64,000 nucleotides of DNA from Edolisoma coerulescens (lineage: Eukaryota > Chordata > Aves > Passeriformes > Campephagidae): contig VWZW01002639.1 of assembly GCA_013397115.1 (NCBI GenBank), positions 1,498,994 through 1,562,993 on the forward strand, written 5' to 3'. Positions 11,743-23,700 of the stretch are shown here, piece by piece. Both the position numbers and the translations under genes were made by a program. Position 1 is the stretch's first letter; each line of letters starts with the position of its first letter. The notes under the pieces are model-generated. The model worked only from the letters and a program-made list of their open reading frames with translations, had not been told where the DNA came from and did no database searches.

Positions 11743-14700
11743 GTAAGCAATGCTTTTCTGAGCCTCGAAAATCCTTGTGTTCCGTGACGCGGCCTGTTAC
11801 AAGTAGTTCACAACCTCACCTTCGCTCGCTGGTAAACGTGTACTCCCAGGAGTAGCCAGGATTCATCCGCCGCTGAGCCATAACTCAGGGCATTTTCATT
11901 TTTCCTACACATTAGCAAGACATTACTCACATGAGTAATGCCACTGAGTCACAACATGGCCTCATAAAGCTCATTTTTTTTGCTGGCATTTGATGGATAA
12001 AGTTATTGCATTTTGTAATTCCTCTCACTGCCTCTTTGAGTTGCTTATGTTTTAACTTTATTTTTTATGGCTGCCATAAATTGTGTAATGCTAAGAGCTG
12101 CAACATTCTGTTCCAGTGTATTAATTACTTTATTATAACCCTGCAGCGCTGTTACTCGAATAAGTTATTTTCTAGGACTAAAATTACTTACCAGTGTTGT
12201 CATGGATGTTTTAGAATCAAATTTTAATTATTGTTAATGGTAATTTGATGCTTTTGTACTTACAAATACAAATGACAATTATCTCCTGGTGCACACACCC
12301 CCCGCCCTCACATGCTGTTCGAGAGGAAAACAGCTCCCCAAGGAGCCTGTGCAGATTGCCTGTCATCCTGCCACGCATCCCCACAGGGAACAGGGAATAG
12401 GAAGGATTCTGACCCTCTCAGTTGCTGTGTGTGAGAGACTGATCTGGTCAAGGCACAGCAATTCCTGGTTTTGAGGTGATCCTGCACACGGTGAGAGGCA
12501 GGACTGGTGTGCACAAACCCCCAGTGCAGCTCTCCAGGCATCCCTGCCAGCACTCCTGGGAAATGGGGTTTGGCTACAAACAGGCACTGATCCTGCACTG
12601 CTCCTGAGCAGCTTTCACAGCACGCTGACTTCCACACGTTGAGCCAGGAGCATTCTGTGTGCAGTGCCTGTTCCTCTCATGGCTCTCCCTGCTGATACTT
12701 GAAGGATGGTTCCAGCAGATAATTCCAGCACGGCCACCTATTCCCAGCCCATTGAAAATTCAAGCACAGCAGCACGATTTAGTGGAAATACTTGACAAAG
12801 GGCTGTAGCTTTGAGCTGGCAGTGAACAAACAGCGGGGCTTGGAGCCTGTGGAGAGGACATGATTATTGCTAGAGCCTCGACACTGCACACTCCCAACCT
12901 CATCTGCAGGAGGGGCTTTCAGTACCTCTGACTTGCCAACTGCTAAACCACTTACACTAGGAAAATGGCAAAGATTAATTCCTGATGAATCATTTAGGAA
13001 GAAGTTCCTCTCTGTGAGGCTGGTGAGGCCCTGGCACAGGTTGCCCAGAGAAGCTGTGGCTGCCCCATCCTTGGGAGTGTCCAAGGCAGGTTGGAGGAAC
13101 ATGGCCTAGTGGAAGGTGTCCCTGCCCATGGCAGGGGGGGAATGAGATTTTCCTTCAGGTGCCTTCCACCCCAAACTATTCTGTGATTCTATTATTCTAT
13201 GATTTAAGTTGCAACACGCCTGCATTATTCCAGCTCAGCCCTATCAACTTCACATTGTTCCTTAATCATTAGACAGATCCCAGCTGCTGGATCACCAGTG
13301 CCTTTCCTCTGAGCTGGAGGTGGTGGTGTTCCCTCACAGCCCTTCTCATGCGAGGGCCCACACTCAGCTCCCTGGGTGTCCTGTCACCCAGCATGTGCAA
13401 GCAGAGTCATTTTTTCCTAGTTTCCTCTCACTTCTCCCAATTCCATTCAGATTAATCTCGCCTGCCTCTAACAACTTGACTATCTTAGCCAATTAGCAGA
13501 TGCTGTCACATAAATAGCCTCAGACATGTATCTAGTTAACAGAGAATTAAAGGGCGTTTACTTTCACTGCAGATAAAACAATCCAGCACAGAAAACAGTG
13601 ATCACAAGAGCATTACAATGCTTACAACTTCCAAAGTATAGGCAGTGGAAGTGTGGGAGAGCTGAAGCAGTAAAAAGCAGCAGGCTGTCCTCCTACAATA
13701 CGTGGAATTTTCATTTAAAACACTTACTGGGGTAAGTGGTGTAGCTTATAGAATTAACCACATGCAGCTCCTTGGTATGGGGGTTAGTCCATCATCTCCC
13801 TACGAGCTTGGAATGCATTAACAAGTTCCACTAAAATCCCAAGTGCTGCACTAAAAAATACCTTTTTTTTCCAGCCATCCATCCGTGCATGAGTACTATG
13901 ACCCAAATGACTACATGGGAGGAATTCATCAAGAAATGGACCGGGAGGAGTTGGAATTAGAGGTACTTAATCTGAGTAACTATTTCATTTCCATATGCAC
14001 CTCAAGGTCTTTGAATTGTATACAGTGAAAAGACTTTTCAAAGCAGATATTTGTGATAACATTGTTCACTGGTTGCTGATACCTTTATCAGTCCATTGAA
14101 CTGTGTGCCAGGCACTGATGATCTTCAGCTAACGAATTAACATAAATAATGAAGTCATTGATTCCTTTAATTAAATTCTGTGTAAGTGTGCTGATTTAGG
14201 CTTGCTGATTTAGGCTTTCTGAAAACCTGGAAGGCTCTGCTGAGTGGCAGGACCTGTTCCACATAACCACAGTAAAAATGTGTGAGTTTCCCTTAAATAT
14301 TCCCTGGCTGAGAAACAGATGTTCTTGATCATACACTTCAGAAGTATGTTAAGTTTACAAGACAAGGCCAGGATAGATTTGCCATATACTAAGCTGTTCC
14401 TCCCTTTTTCATTACTTAGAAGTGACATACGTATACATATGAAATTACAGATAATAAAAGTTGAACCAGTCATGAAGGTATGCAAGTCCATTTCCCTGCC
14501 AAATCTTTAAAAATCACTTTTGCTTTTAGTGCTTGTATATCCCATCAGAAGTTCATCTTCAGTTTTCTCATTCCTAATTTTAATAGCCTGCTCCCAGCCA
14601 TTCAAAGCGCAGCACATAAATTGTGGGGTTCTGCAAGATACTTAAACAGACTGACCCAGTGAAGTGGTTTTAATTGTTTGTGATAAATAGTAGCAAAGTA

Positions 14701-17700
14701 TCCCAATAGTTCCAAATACTACCAGCAATGTCTGACCCAGCTGACCCATCCAAGATTATCAGTAAGGGCATATTTTATACCCTTAGCTGGCTTGCACTTC
14801 TGATTTCTTAGATCCTGGTCCTGCTAACACCTATTTGCCAAAGCAAGCAGTGCTGACCTGCCTGAAGCTCTGCTTAAGTCGGTGGTAGATTTATCAACAG
14901 CTACAGTGGGAGCAGAGTTCAGTCGTTCTATGAGCATGGGGTTGTTTCCTTCTATAAAAGTGTTTGCAGGATCAAGGACTAAAACCCCATAAAAAGTTTG
15001 CAAGCTGTTCTCAAATTCTGTGGATCTGGTAGCAATTCATCTCTGTATACAAACGTAAATCAAAGGCAGGATAAAATCAAAGTGCCAGTAAAACAAATGC
15101 TACTTAGCAGACTTCAAGGCCTTACTTTTCAAACAAGGGCCTTTTTTCTCCTCTTAAATGAAAACAAATACAATATAGATTTCAGTCTCAAAGGAAAATG
15201 TAGAACAAATTGGTGTTTTCTACCGCTATCTTTCCAAAATCTACTTTTTAGGAAATCTAATATTGTGGATAAATCATAATGCTTCCATTAGAAGGTCAAC
15301 CAGTTGAGCTGAAAACAGTTTAAACACACTCACTCCAGTAGCCAAACCTTAATATGCCTTAAACCACAACATTAATAATTTTGACATTGATATAGTACTT
15401 GATGGCCAAAGGTGATCAGCTCAGTAACACAGGCAGATGAACATTAGAAAAGTCGCTGTAGCCTAATAGTATTTCTTAAAAACCACTGAAGATTCCTGTT
15501 CAAATTGTAAAGACTATGATCAATGGTAAGGTCAAAGTGCTAACAGGGACTCAACTGGCTGGTTGCTTTTTTGTTTGCCTTTTGATAGATATGTTTTAAA
15601 AGACCACAAAGGCACTGTTTCATTGACTGCAGCAGGAATGTCGAAAGTAAGAAAGCCATCAAGTCAGCCTTCTGGGTCTCTATGTCTATAAAATGTGCTT
15701 TGAATTTAAATCAGAGGCTCCTCATCTAAACTTTATGGTCTATAACTGACTGGTTAGTGATTTGTAACAAGTAAACAAGACAAAAAAGGTGAAATAGCCA
15801 AGTTTGCAACAAGCCTCCAATGTAAATATCCATAGGAAGGAATTTATGCTGGCAGTATTGCTGAGGTGCCAAAATTGTGTTCTCAGTTTTATCTCTCAGC
15901 ATTTGTCTTAAAATTGATGACACAGAGGTAACTGCCATATATTCTCTACCACAAAAATAAATAAATACCATTTCTTTTCTTTTGAAGTTTACATGCCACG
16001 AGTAAAGAGGAACTAAATCGTGAACTCCTATTTTATTATAAATTAAAAGTACATTCATTCTTCATGCAGGCCCAGCTAGAAGTCATTTCAGGCTCATAAA
16101 GGAAGAATAATGTCACTCCAGGATCCCCCAGCAGTGTTATGCATTAATATGTTTATTCAAACAAGTCTGTCCAGCTGTCAGACACAGCCCAAGCGAGGGC
16201 TCTCTCGGTGGAACTTTCTCACACTACAAAGGAGAACATTCTACATCAAAAAGGGGCCTGTTCCTCCCATTTGACTTTTTTTCTTCACCCTTCCCAATAT
16301 GCAACTTGTATGTAGGTCTTTCTTTCCAAGAAAAGAACTGAACTCAGCTGAATGGTTAGCTGAGAATCAGTGAAGCTTGGAGATGAAAATTACATGAAAT
16401 GTTTGCTACCGCTGAGAAATTTCCCTGTGATACTCTCGCTCAGTCTTGGACAGAAATGAAGCATTCTTGTCAAAAGACTGAAGGAGGACACCAAATTCGT
16501 TCAAAGAGCTTTTTGCCCACCCAGTGCACAGCTCCCAGTGTTCCCAGCATGAAACCACAACAGCTGATCAGCAAAAGATGAACACCCTGAGCTCCAAAAT
16601 CTGTGCTTCAAAATCTGAAATTAATACTCCACTGCTTTTAGGAAACCATGAATAAAAGCTGAGTACCAGGGTTTCAAGCTCTCCCCTTTGCTGTACTTTG
16701 CTGCTTTGGTTGAAACCTTTCTTTTACTTCTCCAATAATCTGTGTGCAAGGGAGGCGAGAGGCGACTCTGAACATGGGAATTGGAAGGCTCCATCACAGG
16801 CACTCTGCAATTTTTATTCCATCCTGGTTTGCAAAGCATTTCAAAGCATCTTTTATGTGAATATATTTCTTCTCTATGAAAACTCCAGCTCTGCAGGGAG
16901 CTGCGCTGATCAGGAGCTTCTCAAGGCATTGCTGTGTCTCTGAATACAAAGCGCTGCAGCCCGAGCAGGCCTGCTTCAGGCCGTGATTGAATATGTAAAG
17001 GTTTAAAGAGCTTCACAGCTGTACTTTCTAACACAAATATTTGTATGTTCTTTGTTTGGAACAAATGCAAAAGTGGTAAAACATTTCATCTGGCTCCCAA
17101 GCCAGCAGTGAAAGGCTGTCCTCCCTCAGCTCTGTGGAGGGTTTCACCCTGGCCTCAGCACCTCGTGCTGTGTGAGAAAGGTCTGAAGCATGGACCAGTG
17201 CCCATCTGCTTGGCAGAGAGCCTGGGCATCCTCCAAGTTATCTTATTGAGGCATCCCAAACCTCTTTTCATCAGGGTGAGAAACACTTTCCTTCAGCCTT
17301 CCCCAGCACCACTGATGACTAAAGCTAGTCCAGCCTCTATGGTCTGACAGAGAATTCCCATCACAGAGCTGGGCTGCCTCCAGGCAGAAACCTCCAGGTA
17401 GATGTCTACTTCTCTAGGGCAAAGAATTTTGGAAAGAAATTCTGGTTTATAGCATTTTCTCCTTTGAAAAGCAAAGAGGTGAGATTTTTTCCCATTTACC
17501 TCTGTTGAAAACCACATTGATATGAAAATACAAATGTAAAGATTACTTTCTAAAGTCAAGAAAGCATGAGCAAGATTTTTCCTCCTGCTGTAGCAGGGTC
17601 AGTTGCCAAAAAGTAGTGAGAGGGCCTTGTGCAGTATAAAAGGAAATAATTCTTTGTATTTATTTCCCTGACTTTCTTTTCTGTGTGAAACCTATTAATG

Positions 17701-20700
17701 GAACAGCAAAAGAGGGGGCCCTGCTGGTCAGGTATGGCAGAGGTCAGCACAGAAAAAACCCCACCACATCTTACAGAGAGAGGGAGAAGGACAGAGCAGT
17801 TATCATGCAAGCTGTGGATGAGGCTTTCTGAGTGACTGAACTATTTTTACCCATCGCTGTCATTTCAGATCTCCACTGCTCATTTCTGTCTTGTTAGAGA
17901 AAGGACTCTGAGTTTTATAAATTTGCAGACAGGCCATAATTCTAAATCAGCAGTACAATAATTCAATAATCCTCTGCAAATGAAGGATCTTCTGAGCTTA
18001 TAGAGGTTAATTTACTATTATCACTTGCTCCTAATTCATTATGATGAGTGGTTGCAGGTATAATGTCACAGGGCATGTTCATTTCTTCTTGTCTTGCTGT
18101 AAATGCCAGATGGATTTCAGCAACCAGCTCTGTGAGCCCTCCTTGGCTCTGCATTTGATGAGGAGCCAATAATCTTTCAGACACTTCTCTTGCACAGACT
18201 ATTTTGAAAGAGCATCCAAATCCTCCTTTGAGCATCTCTCAAAATGTCACTTTTACCTGATCTGAAGAAGCAGATTTGAATTATCTGTGAGTGTGAAAAT
18301 TCTCCCAGACAGAATTTTTACATTTATCACGTTAACCCAGCCCCAACATTCCCACACTTCATGGACAGCACCTCTGCCTGCCAGCTGCCTTCTGTGGACC
18401 CAGAGCAGGTGTGGAATAACCTCAGTGTCCCTTCCACTGCCCAGGAATGCAGCCCCTGAGACAGAGCTGTAAGAAATCACAAGTCCTGTGGCATTGCAAA
18501 CACAGGAACTTACACCTTTAAAGTTCTCTAGGCTCATAGTAATTTTCCTCTGTTTAATTAATTCCTGGTACAATTACTCAAGCTGCCATAATACCTGTAC
18601 TTGCAGGTGCCAGTTTTCTATTTTCCCCTTTCATGTATCTTTGCATTACACAGACTTGCCTCTGAATATGGAAAATAACCTTTGCTTTGAAGACTCTGGT
18701 GTTGATTCTTCAACTCCAACTGGAATTGCACACTTTTATCTCTCAAATATTTCAGACCTTTATGATTATATTAAAACTTCACTGACGCAAAGACCCCTAG
18801 AAAGCAGCTGTTCCTATGTTTAAGTTCATAAAATTATCATATTTGGGTAGCATCAAATCTGCTTTCTCTCTTCCTACCAAGGACTGGAGGGATTGTACCC
18901 AAGAGTGAGTCTGTCAACTAATTACTCATAAAAATTCAAGTTCTAAACACCTGCTCTATAATTTTTTTCCTCTCTAGCTTTTTTTGCTGCTTTATTTCTG
19001 AGTGTGTTTTTAAACAACAGATAGCTCTTTTCCTTTCAAAATATATATTATTTAATTTACCAGATGATTTTTTACCTTCCAGTATATCACAGGTGACCTC
19101 TCAGATGGTACAATTTAAATATAAACGTATACTTTATTATTAATTATGATACCCTTTATAATTGTACGCCGTTGGAAAAATACCTGTTGTTAGCAGAAAT
19201 ATGTGGCAAGCAGGAATGAAAATAAGAGCTTGTTCCCTCCTTTTCTTCCACTCCAAGTGTTTGTAGTTACACAGGATCTATTTAAGCAAGGGCCAAAGTC
19301 ACCATATATTTCTGTCTGGTTTTGTGGGGATTTTTTTTAACATTATATTTTTTTCTTTTCACTGCCAGTATGGCAAGCAGTAGAATGAGCCACGGCACAA
19401 ATTTCTTGCCATGTTTTCAAATCAATAAAGTATATAAAAACATTCCTGAAGATAATGAAACTTTTTGTTAAAGTATGCAGGGAATATGGGGAACGTTCTA
19501 GGCCTGAACTAGGCTCAGTCCCCAAATTCCCACCTCAGCCCCGGTTCACTCCATGGTTAAATGCAGGATAAACTCATTGGCTGCAGTGGCGTTCTCGAGG
19601 ATCAGCTGAGATCAGAGCTGAATCCACTTTGTCTCATCTTTCTTCTGAAGAATCTCCATCTCCTCTCTAGAAAGCTCCAAAGCTTTAGAAATCTGAAGAA
19701 AACCCCGCTATTAAAGCATTGTGTTCAAACCTTTAAGTAACAAAAGAGGGGGGGAAAAGCACAGCAGTTCACCATGGATACTATTGATTGAAACCACTTA
19801 AATACCAGCTGAAATGTCACTGACATTTACAGCTACGCTTCTTTAGGGGGAAAAAAAAAAGAAATTACACATGTTGACAAGTAAATAACATGAGATTGCT
19901 GATCTTGGCAGCTGTCATCTAGACACACCAATAAATTATTCATATCAGCTTGTTTTATTGTCTTACCCCTTCCAAATGGCACAGCAACAGAGATGTCAGA
20001 AATAAGGAGCTGTGTTATCAGGACTTTTCCTCTGGAATGATGGGTCCAAGCACAAATACAGGGTGCAGGGTCTGCCCTGGGGGTGGGACACCCCTCGGAT
20101 CCCACTGTGTCCCTTTGCCTGGTCCCACTTTTCCCTTTGCAGCAGAGCCCAGATCTGCCTCCATCCTGCCTGGCCTGAGGAGGAGCAGGACCTTGCCAAG
20201 CCTCACTCACTCCCCTCACCTGAGGGAAATAAAAACACAACTACAGATGCTCTCACACCTCTGTCTGTGCAGCAAAACCCTTCCTCCCCATGGCAGCATC
20301 CTCAGGACCACCACAGCAGTCACAATAAGTTGGTTAAACACATTAAACCCCCAGGATATCCCTCAGAAGCAAGAGACCAGGACTGAAAAATGCTACAGGG
20401 ATGGTCACTGCTCACCAGCCAGGAACATCCCACAGCCTGGGGGTATCTCCATGGATTTTATAATCCTTCCTACCAACCAGTGTCACACAGAAGCAGCAAA
20501 CACAGAAGAAAAAGAAAAAACTAACCCTCAGGAATCCCTCGTGGAAACAAAAGCATAGAGGAAGAACATACATTTTTAAGATGGGTTAAATGTCTCCAAG
20601 ATTAACAAGACCACCATGACCTGCTGAAGCCAAGCACTTGCAAGATATTGAAATGCTTATTATATTTCTATTACCAATACCAAATGCTTTGCTGACAATA

Positions 20701-23700
20701 TATTGATCTCCAGTCACACTTCTGAGAAATTTATTAGATGGCTTCATGAAAATTATACAATTTAAAGTAATAGGGTATTATAGTTTTTTCTGAAAAGCCA
20801 GAGAATTTCCCTGCTTATTAGGAAATATGTATCAGCTGTGACAAATATTGAAATCATACTTTGTAAGTATTTTAGCCTTTGAAGTCTTACCACTACATGA
20901 AATATAGGTAATTTTTCTTCCTTACGATCAATAAAAGGTCTATTTTCAAAATGACTTCGTATTGATTGAAGGGTCAAAAATGTCCCAGGTATTGATTGTC
21001 TGCATATAATCACGTTTTGCTCAGTAAGTTAACCTCGTCTACAAGTGAAATGAAAAGGCATCCACTATATCACTTAAGCAAAATATTTTCATTGCATTTG
21101 AAAAATTGCTTCCATCAGTCACCAGTGTCTCACTGACAATTTATTTTCCTTTTTTTTTTTTTTTAACCTCAGGAGGTGGATTTACATAGAGTGAACAGCC
21201 AGGACAAGCTTGGCCTCACTGTCTGTTACAGAACTGATGATGAGGATGACATGGGTATTTATGTGAGTGAGGTAAGATTGAGCTGCTTTCTATAAGATAC
21301 CATTTATCTTTTCAGCTGCACTGTTGGGCAGTTAAGACATTTATCCTCTGTTTGTACCATGTTGGATAAACAGCCAAAATGTAGTAATTGGAAGAAATCT
21401 AATTATTTTTCCTTTTCTCCAAACGGAGTGCAGTCCTGCTCCCACTGAAGTCAAATTTCATTATATTAACAAGGTTCTATTTCAAATGAGGCCTTCAGAG
21501 TATTTAATTTTTGTTCTTGATTATTCCTGAAACAATATAAATTATAAAAAACCCCACACATTTCGATTTGCAAACTTCTGGGGCCCATTTGTCTCTCTTT
21601 GTCTCTTTCCTTGAAAAAAGTAGCATTTCATGCATCAACTTTTTTTTACCGTGCAGATCCCATTTCAAATTATTTGCACCAGTTTAGGGAAAGAAACTCA
21701 ACTAAATCTAAAACCTTCCATTAAAATGCACCACTCAGGAAACAGGGGGAAGTAAATACTGAGCTCCCAAAGCTGCAGAGCACTCAGAGTTCTCTTAATT
21801 TGCAGATTGATCCCAACAGCATCGCTGCGAAGGACGGGCGGCTCCGAGAAGGGGATCGCATTATCCAGGTACGTGTGGGAAGTGCTCCAAGTGCCCTAAA
21901 CCCTGGAATTCCACTTCCTGCCCTCGTAATAAGGCTCTGCACGTGCCATGCGGGGGGATGGAACAGCATCACGTGTCCAAACCACCACACTTGCCCAATA
22001 CTTCGCATGGATCCACTCAGCCAAGCATTTCCATGGAGCTCGGCGTGGCAGCATCCAGGTGTCCCTGTGAAAACACTTCATGGTGTTGTTTTGTCTTTAA
22101 AGATCAACGGCATCGAGGTGCAGAACCGAGAGGAAGCTGTGGCACTTCTCTCCAGCGAGGAGAGCAAGAATATCTCCTTACTTGTGGCAAGACCAGAAAT
22201 TCAGGTACAGTAGCAACAAAAAACCCGCACTTGAGTTTTAATTAAAACAGTTGCTGTTTTGTAGAAACCAGTTCATTCAAATTGTTTAACCTGCCCAAAT
22301 CTACCATCTGCCTAAAACCATGTTATACAGTTTGACTGCACATGTGTATATGGTCTAAAATAATGGAATTCAGCAGTCAAAGTACTTACATATATATTTT
22401 ATATTAAAGTTCAATTTCTAAGACATTTGGTGATTTATATGTGCTGCAGTGCTATTACAAACATCAGTGCAAGGTATTATAAATGGCTTTGAGCCACAGT
22501 TTTGGAGAACATGCTGAAGTCTAATTCCTATAGCTATTGATTATTCATTCATTAAAACACCTATTTATTTAGCCCTTCATGCACATCTCTTAAAGTACTT
22601 GAATACTGTCAAGAAGCCTCCTCAGCAGTAATAAAAGGTTGAACCAGATCCCTTTGTAGAGCAGGGATTAGCACAACAAAGGTGTTGAACAAACAGCCGG
22701 GAGCACCATTGTTTGATCTGTCTCTGCTCCTGGTGCTGGGAGAGCAGCCCTTGCCAGTGCACTTGGAGACACAGGGTCGGGTTCATCACTGTCCTCATAG
22801 CCTGGATATTTCTGATCTTCCCCGTGGGGATAACTGGGAATGGGAGTAAAAATGTCCTATAGACCCCAGCCAGATTTTCCTTCTGGCGTTTGATGCTGCC
22901 TCACAAGAGGTGTGTTCAAGCTTTGGGCTCTGGAGTGTTTTTATACATCCTAATCGAGTTGTGCACAAACCAAGACTGCCCCAACTCTTAGAAGTGTTTC
23001 CTCGGATCGAAAGACTGAGATTTTTCATATGTAAAGGGCTGTTGAGGATAAAACCCTGCTTTGGAGATGGAGGCAGCTGTAGGAGGAGGTAGCACAGTCA
23101 ATACCCACACTTAGCACAAGGACAGGCTCCTTCCAGGACACAGCAGCACTGTCACAGGAAGGAATCTCCTGAGATTTCCCAACCACTGTCCACAAAGAAA
23201 AAACGTAATTTATGTCAGTCTTCATTCTTTTGACAACGACTGGTTTGTTTTTTCCCTCCCTTTTCACACAGCTGGATGAAGGATGGATGGATGATGACAG
23301 AAACGATTTTCTGGATGACTTGCACATGGACATGTTAGAGGAACAGCACCACCAGGCAATGCAATTTACTGCCAGCATGCTTCAGCAGGTACTGCCCTTC
23401 TGGTGTGCAGGGCTGTCAAACTTCCCACTGCACTCAATATTCCAATATTGAGCTTGGCTGAATACACTTGGTGTCTCAAGTGACACTAAGATCAAACCAA
23501 AAGGACTTTCTGTAAAATCAAGATATTACATGACTGTCCACAGCTTCATCTTGGGGACCAAAATATTTTAAAATAGTACCTTTTGTGCTTTGTCCCTTAC
23601 CACAACATGATCACAATTCTTGGAAATCCCCAGTCACTGTGGTCACTGAGAGAAGTAATGGGTGTATGATGGATAGAGCAGGCAGAGAGCTGACGTACAG

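Larger units (their letters stand above)
11743..13874 (+). other. PDZRN3: PDZRN3 intron
   Basis: The intron starts GTAAGC and ends TTTTTTTTCCAG. It contains a well-preserved CR1 3' end (about 12994-13204). Just inside the 5' end is an AT-rich, unique-looking block (about 11880-12260) with a palindrome and an AP-1 consensus. No further coding exon is seen. Confidence 0.85.

Noticed and set aside
19950..20558. A 202-codon + strand open frame in the large PDZRN3 intron.
   Set aside because: No domain or splice signals, with competing frames of similar length on both strands; it sits in a locally GC-rich patch.
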